A DNA stretch of 64,000 nt, from contig BDGG01000004.1 in NCBI GenBank assembly GCA_001949185.1, positions 738,278 to 802,277 of the forward strand, given 5' to 3'. The DNA is from Ramazzottius varieornatus (taxonomy: Eukaryota > Tardigrada > Eutardigrada > Parachela > Ramazzottiidae). The translations under genes and the position numbers were made by a program. Under the pieces are notes generated by a model. The model was not told the DNA's origin, ran no database searches, and saw only the letters and a list, made by a program, of their open reading frames with translations. Shown here in pieces: positions 36,501 to 47,870 of this stretch (position 1 is its first letter; every line of letters starts with the position of its first letter).

Positions 36501-39500
36501 TGACCAACGGCTTCTGCTCCTTGGGTTTAGACTGTCCTACAGGGGTAACTCCGCCTTCGGAAATCAGTAAAGTAATTTAGTAATCCCTCGCGTTTCTCTA
36601 CAGGCTGAATCAGCAGCTCAACGTGTTTCGCGTGCACTCAAAGGACGCCAAGGAAATGAAGATCTGGAAAATGAATACGATCGCCTCGCTTCCGATGTAA
36701 GCCTTCCAGAGTAAAGCTGTTTGAATACTTTTTGGTAGCTCGGCTGACAAACTCAGTCAGATAGCGTTTTCCAAGTGGCGCACGGCGACAGTCAATAAGG
36801 CCGAAAACGTGCGCTGCTGGGAAATCAGTCCGGTTGATTTTGTAACTGTTGGCCGAGAGCCCATAATATTTTGGTTAGTTATATTACTTTGTACATTGAT
36901 ATTCTTGGAGAATTCGGATGAAAGGGGTATAACCTTGGCGTCTCTAGTTATTAGGATGGATTCAGAAAGTGACCCCGTGGATGGAGAACCGCACGACAGA
37001 TAACACACTTCCGGGTGTCAAGCGCAAGTTAGATGAGTTCAGAACTTATCGGACTGGCGAGAAGCCACCGCGTATTGGCCAGAAGGGACAGCTGGAGACT
37101 ACCTTCAATACTCTCCAGACCAAGCTACGTCTTAACAACCGACCACCATACATGCCTAAGGAAGGCCGTATGGTGTCGGACATCGCTAACGCCTGGAAGA
37201 ACCTCGAGAATGCCGAACGAGGCTTTGAGGACTGGCTGCTATCCGAAATGATGCGGTAATTAAGCCCTTCTTTCCCCTGGACATTTCTTTTCAGACAAAA
37301 ATTTGGAGACGTAAAGATGGGAGCTCGCCAGACGAACTCCACCATATGTTTTTCCCAAGTGGCGCATGCTTCCAGCCAGCACACCCGAAGACGTGCGCCA
37401 CTGGGGAAACTGATCTGATCGAGTTTGTTTGGCAAGCTCCCATATCACAAACGAGGAACAAAAAATGTTGCGATAAGTAGATATTTTGTGCGTTTAGGTT
37501 AGAGCGACTAGATCGTCTGGCCCAAAAGTTCAAGCGCAAGGCTGATATCCATGAAGAATGGTCGAAAGGCAAAGAGGAGATGCTTTCGAAGAACGACTAC
37601 CGTAACGCGACCCTGTCGGAAGTGCGAGCCTTGAAGCGAAAGCACGAGGCTTTCGAGAGTGACTTGGCCGTGCATCAAGAACGTGTCGAACAAATTGCCG
37701 CCATCGCCGGAGAACTCAAGTGAGGCTATTTTGAAACAGCGAGACAATTACCACATCGTTTCAAATGAGCGAACAATCATACGTGAGGAAGAGACATTTG
37801 AGAATTTCATTTGGGTGGTTTCTTCTTATTTAGCACTCTTGGATACCACGACTCGCCAACCATCAACGCACGATGCCAACGCATCTGCTCCAACTGGGAT
37901 CGTATCGGTGCCCTGACCACTCAAAGACGTCTAGGCATCGACGAGGTCGAGAAGATCCTGGAACGCGTGGACGCACTCCATTTAGACTTCGCCAAACGCG
38001 TTTCGGTAAGAAGTGTGAGGATATGACGTAGTGCATGACATGACATTACATGACATGACGTCCAATTTGAAAGGAAACCGCTCGTTTTCCTGACTCCTTA
38101 GTTATGTCATATCAAGTCATATCACACCTTATGATATAAATCATCTGCCAGACTCAGTGTCATGTAGTTTGTGTTATGTCATACTATGTAATAACGGTTA
38201 TGTAATCGGCTTCTTTTGATATGTTTTTAGCCATTCAATAACTGGCTGGATGGAGCCCGTGAGGATTTGGTGGACATGTTCATTGTGCACACCATTGAAG
38301 CTACACAGGCGCTGCTGAATGATCATGAGCAATTCAAGGCCACTCTTGTGGAAGCTGATAAAGAGTTTCGTACGCTGGTCGGCATCTTCCAGGAAGTACA
38401 GCGCTTCGCCCAACAGCACAACATCCCAGGGGCCATGGAGAACCCATACACCAACATGACGGCACAGGAAGTCACCAACAAGTGGAACGAAGTGCGCCAA
38501 CTGGTGCCCAAACGCGATCAAGCACTCCAACAGGAAATGCAACGCCAACAAAGTACGCAAAGAAATCCAAAATAATTTACTCAAATGGGAAGTCAGCAAA
38601 TGACTCGACCAAGCTCGTAGTGGTGCACGCCTTCAGCCAATAACACTGAAAACGTGCGTCACTTGACATAAGGGTGCAGTTCATCTGCTGACGCTTTCAA
38701 TAAAATTTTTGTTGTACGTAGTGAATGAAAGACTTCGTCGCCAGTTCGCTGAGAAGGCCAACGTGGTCGGTCCCTGGATCGAGAAGCAGCTGGACATTGT
38801 GGCTTCCATCGGCATTGGTGTCCACAAGTCCCTGGAAGACGCGCTGTCGAAGCTTCGGGCGTGCAAGACCGGCGTGGAGGCTTTCCGACCACACATCGAC
38901 GAGCTCGAACAGTACCATCAAGCGGAACAAGAAGCCATCATTGTCGACAACAAGTACACTAAGTATACCATGGAGACCCTCCGCGTGGGATGGGAACAGT
39001 TGCTCACATCCATCAACCGCAACATCAACGAAGTGGAAAACCAGGTGAAATAATCAGTGATGAAACCAGGCACCTGCATACATCGGCCCATAGGTTGTTA
39101 TGTCCACTGTGTATGCAGGTGCTTCAATCAAGCACCTACATACTTCAGTCGGTGAGTCCCGCATTGCCCTTTGTATGCAGGTGGATGCTAACTGCCTGTA
39201 TGTAACTTGACGATCTTCAAAACACCTTGTATTATCCGTGTCATGACAACGAAGGATCTAACCACTATGTTTGGTTATAGATTCTGACGCGGGATTCAAA
39301 GGGAATAAGTAGCGATCAGCTGAACGAATTCCGGTTATCCTTCAACCATTTTGATAAAGGGCGGACAGGCCGATTGGGACCGGAAGAATTCAAAGCATGT
39401 CTCGTCAGTCTGGGACATAATATCAAGAATGACAAGCAGGTGAGCGGTTTTTCACTTTAAACGCCAGAAGGTACCTCACGTGAGCTAAGAGTGATGGGTA

Positions 39501-40004
39501 ATGATGTGTCCATTACCTTCCGCAGGGTGAGGCGCAATTTCGCAAGATTATGGCCTCGGTCGATCCTAATATGTCAGGATATGTCAAATTTGATTCCTTC
39601 CTGGAATATTTGACCAGACAAGCTACCGACACGGACTCTGCCGACTCTCTCATCGAATCGTTTCGCGTTTTGGCTCAAGACAGGGTTAGAACACTAGTTT
39701 TCGCACTTACAGTGGCGTACCTATCGAGCACCTGCATACAAATGGTTGTTATTACTTCGAGGCCATGTGTATGCAGCTATGTAAGATACACGCTGTTCCT
39801 GTTTTGCGAGCGTTCCACTGGCTGAGAACCTAGTCTTATCTGCTTGTCTTATAGCCGTACATATTACCAGACGACTTGCGAAGGGAGTTACCGCCGGATC
39901 AAGCCGAATATTGTATCAGGAAGATGCAGCCATACCGTGCTGGTGGCGCCCCACCAGGAGCCCTGGATTACACCTCCTTTTCTGCCACTCTTTATCAGTT
40001 TTAG
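33597..40004 (+). CDS. ACTN: Alpha-actinin
   Basis: Actin cross-linking protein of Z-discs, focal adhesions and stress fibres. Fifteen constitutive exon positions close in phase: 33597-33839, 34843-35077, 35152-35238, 35306-35393, 35457-35617, 35778-35863 or 36283-36368 (alternatives), 36604-36696, 36948-37255, 37498-37719, 37834-38005, 38231-38552, 38722-39044, 39281-39439, 39526-39684 and 39855-40004; 935 residues. Order: a Gln/Met-rich N-terminal extension of about 60 residues; [22 protein letters not shown]1 ([20 protein letters not shown]); CH2 ([20 protein letters not shown]); spectrin repeats ([53 protein letters not shown]); EF-hand region ([34 protein letters not shown]); and the C-terminal [20 protein letters not shown]. 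The EF loop [12 protein letters not shown] lacks acidic residues at some ligand positions, so Ca2+ binding may be weak. The N-terminal extension is longer than in vertebrates. Confidence 0.95.
33840..34842. other. First intron of alpha-actinin
   Basis: About 1 kb between the start exon (donor AAG|GTAGCG) and the CH1 exon (acceptor CGTAG|ACTTTT). No repeat family recognised; open frames here have no domain content. Confidence 0.6.
35778..35863 (+). CDS. ACTN: Alpha-actinin alternative exon a (end of CH2)
   Basis: An 86-nt exon coding [20 protein letters not shown] and then YHAFANQNQ, the typical end of the second calponin homology domain in alpha-actinins. The acceptor ACATAG and donor CAG|GTATAC are at the same codon phases as exon b at 36283. 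Because 86 is not a multiple of three, only one of the pair can be used per transcript. Confidence 0.85.
36283..36368 (+). CDS. ACTN: Alpha-actinin alternative exon b (end of CH2)
   Basis: Also 86 nt, coding [20 protein letters not shown] and then YHYFTHAQQ. Clearly a tandem duplicate of exon a with the PDER...TYVS..YH.F frame kept and with coding-type substitutions. Acceptor TTTGTAG|AG and donor CAG|GTAAAA are both good. Including both exons would shift the frame. Confidence 0.85.
36771..36845. repeat. GGCGCAC palindromic element (degraded)
   Basis: AAGTGGCGCACGGC...AAAACGTGCGCTGCTGGGAA in an alpha-actinin intron. The core hairpin is present but the right arm has changes (GCGCTGCT for GCGCCACT). 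Confidence 0.55.
37315..37446. repeat. GGCGCAC palindromic MITE, near-complete copy
   Basis: The best-preserved copy. Outer arms GATGGGAGCTCGCCAGACGA on the left and GTTTGTTTGGCAAGCTCCCA on the right are reverse complements. Inside them TTTTTCCCAAGTGGCGCATG pairs with GTGCGCCACTGGGGAAA. The whole 130-bp unit is a long palindrome without coding capacity, in an alpha-actinin intron. Confidence 0.75.
38027..38215. repeat. ATGACAT-rich imperfect inverted repeat in alpha-actinin intron
   Basis: Runs of GACATGACATTACATGACAT and, further right, GTTATGTCATACTATGT give an imperfect stem. It fills almost all of the intron between 38005 and 38231. Confidence 0.45.
38583..38690. repeat. GGCGCAC palindromic element
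   Basis: ATGGGAAGTCAGCAAATGAC at the left end, core AGTGGTGCACGCCTTCAGCC...AAAACGTGCGTCACTTGACA. Same family as 37315-37446; alpha-actinin intron. Confidence 0.65.
39066..39200. repeat. Two tandem GCACCTGCATAC palindromes in alpha-actinin intron
   Basis: GGCACCTGCATACAT...TGTGTATGCAGGTGC is followed directly by GCACCTACATACTT...TTTGTATGCAGGTGG. Each is a palindrome of about 55 bp. A related partial unit (GAGCACCTGCATACAAATGG...TGTGTATGCAG) occurs at 39727-39778. Confidence 0.55.
39727..39780. repeat. GCACCTGCATAC palindrome, single copy
   Basis: GCACCTGCATACAAATGG pairs with CCATGTGTATGCAG. Related to the pair at 39066-39200; last intron of alpha-actinin. Confidence 0.5.
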
Positions 40005-40384
40005 TTGCTTTGCTTTGCTTTCTGTACACGCGTACCCGTATAAGCATGCGTCTGCTGCAGAGATGACAGCCATGTTAGAACCCGCTCCAGATAATAAAAT
40101 TTGCCGTTTCAAATTTAGCTCTCTCTTATTTATTTTACTTGCTGGCGCATTTGCCCCCTTTTACTTTCATGACGTGCTGTTACTTTCTTCTTCTTTGAGG
40201 TTTTAGCGCATTGTTTGATCCGATAAGCGTTCGATGTTTACTACCTTATTTGCTTCTTGTTACTGTCAGAAAGAAAAAAGGTACCATCTGGACTTTTCTC
40301 ATACAGTACATTTTCACGAAAATAAGGATTGAGCAAAGTTTACTTCCGCGTATACTGCTATGTACAATAGTCAAATCCATATAT
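40005..40384. other. Convergent 3' region of alpha-actinin and the leucokinin-type receptor
   Basis: Contains AATAAA on the plus strand at 40093-40098 (89 nt after the alpha-actinin stop) and TTTATT at 40129-40134, which reads AATAAA on the minus strand and could serve the receptor gene. The two 3' ends may therefore overlap. Confidence 0.5.
40093..40098 (+). promoter_or_regulatory. Polyadenylation signal AATAAA of alpha-actinin (predicted)
   Basis: First canonical hexamer downstream of the alpha-actinin stop codon. Confidence 0.5.
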
Positions 40385-43300
40385 TCAGTCGTAATACTCA
40401 GCGGCTATTGAATATTTTGTGTGGGACCTTGCCGAATGGTTTCGGTGAAGCATTGGTCGCACCGAGCATTCGTAATCACGGTCGTCCACTGAAGTTCCTT
40501 CGTTGCTGTTCATTGCAGAAGGACAGAGTGAGTTGGCTGCGCGAGCAGGTCGAATATCCGATCGCTGGGACGCAGTTCGGAACTGGCGACCCTTGTTGAG
40601 AGCCATGGTGACATAGAGGGTGTCGGTGTAGACGCCGTTACCGTTAGGTAATGGTGTGGGACTGTTTCCAACTTCTAGGACCCCGCTTGCTCCACCTCGG
40701 ATGATGTGGTGATTAATGTTTGGGCTTCCCCCACCGGCCATTGAGTTGTTGCGACGGAGGCCCAAGCACCAACGGCATTTACGTCGAAGCTGCCGGCGGA
40801 ACTTCTCCTGCGCAAACAGGAACGAATGTAGAAAAACGTGAACTTGATGGTGAGCCTAGGGTTCCTGTGGTCGGTTCTTTTCTTCGAAAACTGCACCTTC
40901 GTTAGTGGAAAACTCCTCAAACTCATTACATTCCGGTTGCTCCAAAATCCAAATCTGGTACCTGATTTTCCAATTTCAAAATAAAGAAATCATGCGAAAT
41001 AAGCAATACTGCGCGCCATGCGGACTCAGCCGGTCCACCTGCGAGTTGATTGCTTCATCACACAACTTAAACTACGGTGTAATACTGTTTATGTGCAATG
41101 TAATTTCGGCCTCGCTCGGTAATCGGCGTGCTGTATGGTGAATGGTTAATTATGTGCAGCAGACTTCAAAACGAAATCGAAGAAGTAAGAAACAGCGACC
41201 GGACCGTTCCAATGTTTTAGGACAGAATATAAGATTTTTGGGGAAAGCTTCACGTGCAAAACGTTTAACCGTTGTTTGACTTTTCATACATACGTTGCAA
41301 AATCCAAGAATAAATGGGTTTTGACAAGAGTTCGACATCGCCAGAAAGTTGCAGCAGAACCAGATGATGTTGATGTAGCTGTACCTAAAAGAGTGAGAGA
41401 CGAGTCAGCACTTTTTTCGACGCTTTGGGTCAGCACTGTGGACATTCAAACAGCGCTTAGCGCACCGGAAATACTGCAAATCTGATTTTCAAAAATGGAA
41501 TCGATTAGAGTTTCTTTCTCAAGCGGAACAAACTAATCTGTAATCGGTAACGAGTAGAAGACGCTTATGGAATTTTGATGGCCTTGAATTTGTTTATTTT
41601 CCATCAAAGCAGAAGTTCGTTGCAAAGGAGCGCAATTTCCTTTCGCCGTTCGGCGATCGCGGAAGTTGGAATACCGCGGGAAGCCGCAGTTGAGACTCTC
41701 CAGGAACTTCAAGAGCCAAACTTCAGGCCACTTTAGGAAAAGGCTGGAGCCAATCGTGTATGGCATGTCAATACACAGTAAGGCGATACTTACATGTTGA
41801 TTTGTGGTATGATTGCCGTCAAGAAATTATAGGTTTGGAGAGGCATCCATGACAGTGCGAAGAGGACCACAACCAGGATCAACATTTTGATCACCTACAA
41901 GAATAACAGTCAGATTAGAACGTACCCGCCTTTTTAGCGCCCATAATATCTTTTTGAGGTCTGTTATTTGGTCCTGACGGCGTATTATCATCAACCAATC
42001 TCCAGTTTCATCCACATTTCGTTCCCGCATGAACCTATAATTATCCCGCTGTGCTGTCTCGTCGGCAAATTATAATACCACATGCTATTATTAAGCTCGG
42101 CGTCAAATTGGGGCAACCAGAAAACAGGTAAGCTCTTTCGTCAGTACACGAGTTTTTTGGAAATTTTACATTTTTTCCTGCTGAAGAAACGAAAAGGTGA
42201 CGCATGCACATGTGTTGGCTGCTTCAATTGATCGGAAACGTTGCTTTATTGAGGTGTGGATGAAATGGCTGCACTTGGGGGGAATTCAAGTTGGGAGTTG
42301 CGTCGGTTGAAATAAGAAAAGGCGGGATTCGACTCTTGTACAGCATTTCTGGGGTGGGTGAGGTCTAGAGGAAGCGAGGTTTGAGATAGTTCCCTGTGGG
42401 TGACTGTTTAGTGGAGAACGTCCTGAGGATCTGATGGAAGTAATGCGATATGCCGCGAAGTGAGCGCTTGCGCAAACAGGCTAAGATCTTCAAGTTAAAA
42501 AAAAATATGTTGGCTTTCGCTTCCTACTCAAAGATCTGGAAGAAGCCTAGCTTATTTGCTGCAATTGATGACCCTCCCATGATGATTTCGTTGATGATGT
42601 CATTACGAACAAGCCGTAGATAAACTACTGGTGGATCCCGTGCTGGCATTCACGGATGGGCAAAAAGTGCACAGATAAAAATGATGAGGTTGTAATGACA
42701 GGAAGATGACTGTCTGCCATTCATCCGTTCAATATAATTCAACATTGGTTGCTTCAACATTGGCGATGGCGACGAGCTCGCGCTCTTGGTGGAATGTAGA
42801 TGACGTGGTGCGTGACCAATCTTCTCGTTCGTCCCCGTCAAACCTCCTTTGGCAGACGGACCTGTGGCATGTAAAGCCCGTCGTGGGCAGCAGCAAAACT
42901 TGACAGGATCGAACGTCCCCTTGGCGAGACTTGCCATGAAGACCTCGACACATCCGTCAGGACAACACTCTGCATTAATAATCCTGAGCTCTTAGCTTAT
43001 TTCGAAATTTTAGGATCCACCGTCAGCGTTCTATGGGAGAACTGGAAACCTTCCGAATTGAGCAAAACTAAAAGATCTTGTCCCTACGATAATAAAACGG
43101 GACGTCGGCAAATTGTTGAACGTGATTCTTGACTCCAGTGGCGCAGGTTATCATTGTCACTGGCTGAAAGTGTGCATCACTTGGGAAACGATCACGCTGA
43201 AGTCATCTTCCCACGTCCCAAATAAGACGGTTAAAAACTTTTCGTTGTTGTGTTACACCTTCTGAAGGCTACTAAGTTTTTTAAGTTTTTTGGGATGAAT

Positions 43301-44844
43301 AGCATTTAATGAACGAGTGCCGGAAGGGATTGACCAGATGTACAGCGCGAACGTGTAGTGCGCTGGGAGGTTCCTCGCATTTCCGCTTGTCGCTCAGTGG
43401 GGAGCATCAAGAACGACTATGAACATCAAAAACAGATTTATCCCTTTGTGTAGGGTCGAGCTTTGCAAGGTCAGTTATCATTGCCAATCTATCGACCAGA
43501 CGTGTAAAATTACTTTGCAAGTTAATGGCTCATGAAACGCCCATACAAACAGACAGACTCCCCCTACCTTTTGACGTTGCTGGATCCGCACCAAGCTCAT
43601 GTCCTGCTGGCCTTCACCCGGGCCCTTTGTGCCCCACAAATGCAGTGCAATAGTGATGTAGGCGAAGCTAATGATCAGTAGCGGGATGGCAAACTGGATG
43701 GCCACCAGAAAGACGACGTAGTACCGGAAGATGCGCGTCGACTCTTCGATGGCTTCTTCTTTGGCCCGGGTGGAGTCGTTGACTGGGGTGGAGAGACCCG
43801 AGGGAAAGCAGAAGAGACGCGGACCGGACAAATCGTCCTCCATGACCACTACGCGAAGCGAGGCCGCCATGGGAGCAGCACATACCACGGCGACAATCCA
43901 GATGATGGCGATGGCGTAACTCGTGGCGCTCTTGGTGATGCGCGACTTGAATGGGTAAAGAAGGGCGCGATACCGCTCTATGGATATTACTGTCAATGTG
44001 AACACGCTGACGTTGACACTCAGTACCTATATATAACACAAAAAACATGGCGCTACCACAGCTAAACTGGAGATATTACCCCTTCGAAGCGGGTACAGGT
44101 ACGATGTATTTTCAGCTGTACTGCCGACCGGCAGAAAGTGTGGAAGACAGGATACCAGTGAAGCTAGTTTTATTGGATGAATAATAGGAAAGTGATTCTC
44201 GTGTAAAATTCACTAGCAAATTGATACGAATTGGGTTTTCAGCTTTGACTGTCCGAACAGTTACGGTGTAATCAGCAGTTTTAAATCCGTCCCTCAAGAA
44301 ACCCTTTCCCCACATGTGAACAAGATTACCGCCTTGAAGTTTTCTGAAGATCAGTTTTTCGGGAATTTTTCAATTTCCTTTTTTCGTTCTTCGTTTACAC
44401 TGACATTTGTCTGGGCTGTACCTGAACGAATGGAGCAAGTATGCAAAGAAACTCCGGCAAGACCCATCTTTGCAACAGTGCCGCCTGGAACTGGAACGGC
44501 ACTGCGGCCACCGCAATCAGTATATCCGCTGAAGCTAAATTGGCCAGCAGGAAATTGGTCACCGACTGCATTTGTTTACTGCTGGCTATGCAAAGCACCA
44601 CCAAGGAGTTCCCCACCAACGCCAGCAAGCTAATTGCTCCGTAAAATACGGCAAGCACAGCAATGATGGCAGGAGAAGCTTCATACAGAGCAGGAGGTTC
44701 GCCGCTCCCCTGATCCGTGGAGGCGTTCGCGGAAGTAAATCCGTTGGAGGGTTGTAAGGTAAAGAAGAAGGTGTCATGGTTCTGTGAAGTGTTGAGATAA
44801 TAAAAATCTTGACTGTAATCCCACGCTTCCGACGTCAAATCCAT
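40385..44844 (-). CDS. Leucokinin-receptor-like GPCR
   Basis: Five exons close in phase: 44422-44844, 43568-44026, 41794-41894, 41294-41384 and 40385-40807; about 498 residues. TM1 VFYGAISLLALVGNSLVVLC, TM2 VTNFLLANLASADILIAV, then LPEFLCILAPFVQVLSVNVS, TM3/ICL2 ISIERYRALLYPFKSR, TM5 end LHLWGTKGPGE, TM6 QKVIKMLILVVVLFALSWMP then LQTYNFL, TM7 YINIIWFCCNFLAMSNSCQN, then NEKFRRQLRRKC. The LQTYN, INIIWFCC...LAMSNSC and NEKF blocks are those of arthropod and mollusc leucokinin (lymnokinin) receptors, which couple to Ca2+ and drive fluid secretion. Oddity: the TM7 NPFIY of the family reads NPFIL. The tail is Arg-rich, then Ser/Asn/Gly-rich. The start at 44844 (MDLTSEAW) is preferred; the frame is open upstream. 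Confidence 0.85.
41895..43567. other. Long intron of the leucokinin-type receptor
   Basis: About 1.7 kb between the TM5 and TM6 exons. It holds one GGCGCAC element (43100-43230). A short frame at 42650-42953 has no recognisable content. Confidence 0.6.
43100..43230. repeat. GGCGCAC palindromic element
   Basis: GGGACGTCGGCAAATTGTTG at the left, core CAGTGGCGCAGG...AGTGTGCATCACTTGGGAAA, right arm ending CACGTCCCAAATAAG. Intron of the leucokinin-type receptor. Confidence 0.6.
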
Positions 44845-45189
44845 CCTAAGTAATTGATCAATTACCGGCAACTCAAAGATCAAAACTTGCTCAAGTTGCA
44901 AAAATCAGTCCGCCCACGTCAGTAACTTCGACCCGTGCATCCACAATACGGAGATGACGGTCCTCGGTGTTCTGAAATTTTTATGAAAGGGGCACTTTTC
45001 GGTAACAGAATAAAAGTTTCGAATGAAAGGAAGATATCAGCGGGACCACATCAGCCATCCTTAAATCGAGCCAAGTTGATTTAAGTGGAGCATATTGTCA
45101 GGCGCGGCCAATAAATGCAGTCATTGCCTTTAAGACATCATGGATGAGCTCCATTCCGACACTCCACATCTCTGCGCTCTTCATCCGCC

Positions 45190-45365
45190 ATGGGCAAACT
45201 GTACATCTTCCTTTGCATTTACTTCGCCGGATGTTTGAGCCATGGCTTGCCGGCGTAGGGTTTCCAGCGGCCTCAGACTGTCAGACGTGACTCGACTGTC
45301 AATACGATACGGGACTTCGCAGCGGTACGTACGAACCCGCGCAGTATCACCGTACTACACGATGA
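45190..45365 (+). CDS. Doubtful two-exon small secreted peptide (35 residues)
   Basis: ATG at 45190 opens a clear signal-peptide-like sequence, MGKLYIFLCIYFAGCLSHGLP. In the unspliced frame it meets TAG, but a 68-nt GT-AG intron (45255-45322) would join it in phase to GTYEPAQYHRTTR and a stop at 45363. An AATAAA at 45394-45399 follows 28 nt later, though it overlaps the left end of a MITE copy. Exons 45190-45254 and 45323-45365. The product would be a very short secreted peptide, possibly a hormone-like precursor. I have no homology support. Confidence 0.25.
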
Positions 45366-45384
45366 AACACACCGATGATGCGGG

Positions 45385-45515
45385 CGTTTGGCAAATAAAG
45401 TGAGCCACCTCGGTTCAGAAGTGGAGCACGGTTTCGGCTGTAGCAATGGAAAAGTGCGCCACTTGGAACAATGATCTGGTTCAGTTCATTTGCCCATGTC
45501 CCATGTACCGTAGTA
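45385..45515. repeat. GGCGCAC palindromic element
   Basis: GTTTGGCAAATAAAGTGAGC at the left, core AAGTGGAGCACGGTTTCGGC...AAAGTGCGCCACTTGGAACA, right end TTCATTTGCCCATGTCCCAT. Confidence 0.6.
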
Positions 45516-47574
45516 TTCATGGCTAATCTGTGTAGCGTATCTTGAGCAGGGTAGAGAGTATGAACTTAAGCTGAAGCATCCGTCTTTCTATTGATATTCG
45601 AAATTTGGTGATCACACGGAAGAGGGGGAAAGGGTTCTTGAAAAAAGAAGGAGGATGCTCTCGTGGGAACTAGCATGCAATCTGTGTGTACTTGACTGAA
45701 CCGACTTAAGCTATGAACCCCCGCTACATCGACAAAACGTCACGCCACGATATATTGGCAGGAAAAAAAATGAACTGCGAGGCCTGCTCTAAGCTCCGCC
45801 GGCTTCCTCTTCTTCCCGAATCTCCAACGTAAATAAGCCTAAAGTCGTCTGTAAACACTGAGATCCTTAAATACGCCTTGAATTTGAACAGTCGTAAGAA
45901 AATCGTTCACCGGTGTAAAGCTGCTTCGAATATCCGCACGTGTCGATTTGTTTCGCCCTCCTCCATTCCATCCCGCAGTTGAAAAGTCAAGCCTAGCGAC
46001 ATTCAGACTTTATTTAGAATGGCGACTGCACCCGTCTGCATTTTTCGGGAGCTTAAGTTTAACCGCTCGAATCGCTGAATCAGCATTTCATTAAGGCCCA
46101 AAGACAGATCTTTGATAGGACTGAGAACAGACGGGATTAGCGATCCATTATGGCCTAACCATCGAGAAGAAAAGTCAAAGACGCAAGGAGGATCAGATGA
46201 TCACGGGTTCAAAGACGGTAATCAAGTTAGAAAACCAGCTGGACGTTTTTTTGATGGAGCGTCGGTTCCAGTCAAGCTCGATATAACCATGTTTTTCTTA
46301 TTATGATTAACCAGTCGGCTGCCTTTACATGTCAAACTCCATCGCGCCTGACGGCTTTCCTGGTGTGTGAGTCGATTGGATCCCCAGCTGTCGGATGCAG
46401 CCTTGACCTTTGCCTCGCTCGAGGATGCCCACAGGGACTTCCGGCACGCGCAAGATAGTCCGCCGTCTTGCGCAAGCCGTAATTGGCCTCTGCAGCGAGC
46501 GATGGATAAATCTGCAGGGATCACTTCGGTACTGACTAAAAAGAACGTAATGGCTGTAAGGCGCACTTAGCCATGTTGGAGACCATGGCATAAGAGTCTC
46601 CGATCTAATTTAGGGCTGTTGAAATTTGCTCTGAACATTTCCTTCAGTTTAGCAAAGGAGTGGATGCCAGTAGGAATTAGAAACTTGAAGGGTCATTCGC
46701 CACAAAAGTGCAAAGGGCGAGGCACGATAGCAGAAGAAAATGGAAACTCTGCTCCCCGACCACCATCTCGCTCTGTCCATTTCCAGACCGGAAACAGCGG
46801 ACATTGCTAAATGTCAGCTGTTATCGACCCAATAGCAGCTTTCAAAATTCTGTTTGAAACAAACTCCCCTGACTGGTATTGGACAATGATTTGGTAACGA
46901 ACGTTTGCGTGCGTCTCTTTGGTTTCAACTCACCAATGAACGTACATTTCTCTACGTTCTGATCCAAGTAGTACTGTTTTATGCTCTGGGTGAAGGAACG
47001 TTTGAAAATACGAGAGAATTGAAAATCAAATACGAGTTTAGACGTCAACTTGATCCCTGCTAGCCAGACAAGGTCGGTAAGGAGACTAATTGAGTTCGCG
47101 TCCCTTTGAACTAATGCCTTGAAGGGTCGACAAAAGAGGAAGAGAAAATGCCGGCAACGACAAGAGTGCGTACTATCGATTTCACGCCACTCCATAGCTG
47201 TAGCTACCCTCTATGTATCGCTTTCAAGGACCACCGGGCTCCCTATCCATCCCATTCGCCTTCAGATCTGCATCACCTGCCATAAATTTCTATATAGAAA
47301 TTTAGCATTTTCCCTTCGTCAAAGAATTCCATCTATCTCACTGCATCATTACGTACACGATGCCATACACAAGATTGCCTCGTCTTTCGTCGGTCCGACA
47401 ACGTTCTCTGTCAGCGTGCCGAGCAATTGACACTTTAACAACGATGTACACTGCACACAAGGCAGCCACTACATCACACTTTCCCCGCAGATTTATTCAA
47501 GCATTGCCCCTTCAATCCATCACCACATTTATAATTCAGCCTAGTTCAACATTGTTATCATTCGAAGAATCCGA

Positions 47575-47870
47575 AAAAGTGGCGCACGCGTACTTGCTCC
47601 ACTTTTTTGTCAAAATCGGATTTTTTCCTTCACCTTTCATAGTTTCCCGCAGAAGAATATATCGTTGCTCTTTGACCCCATTTTTTATTCAAGAAGAGGT
47701 CTTCACCGCAGTGGCGCATTCTTCCGGCCAAAAACACTGAAAACGTGCGCCGCTTCGAAAAACGAACTCGACAAGCTTGTTTTCCCTAGTGGCGCACGCT
47801 TCCAGTGTTATTTGCTAAAAGCGTGCGCCACGTCGGAAAATAATCTGGTCGAATTCGTTTCCTGAACTTC
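47575..47870. repeat. Cluster of GGCGCAC palindromic elements
   Basis: A half copy at 47575 (AAAGTGGCGCACGCG) is followed by two near-complete cores: CAGTGGCGCATTCTTCCGGC...AACGTGCGCCGCTTCG at 47709-47757 and CTAGTGGCGCACGCTTCCAG...AAAGCGTGCGCCACGTCGG at 47788-47838. The outer arm GAACTCGACAAGCTTGTTTT links them. It looks like nested or tandem insertion. Confidence 0.65.

Noticed and set aside
46222-46591. Overlapping frames of 67-114 codons on both strands
   Set aside because: Looked for transposase or other domains; none recognised.
47119-47430. 103-codon plus-strand frame rich in Arg and Ser
   Set aside because: Low-complexity, no start context or domain; sits beside repeat copies.
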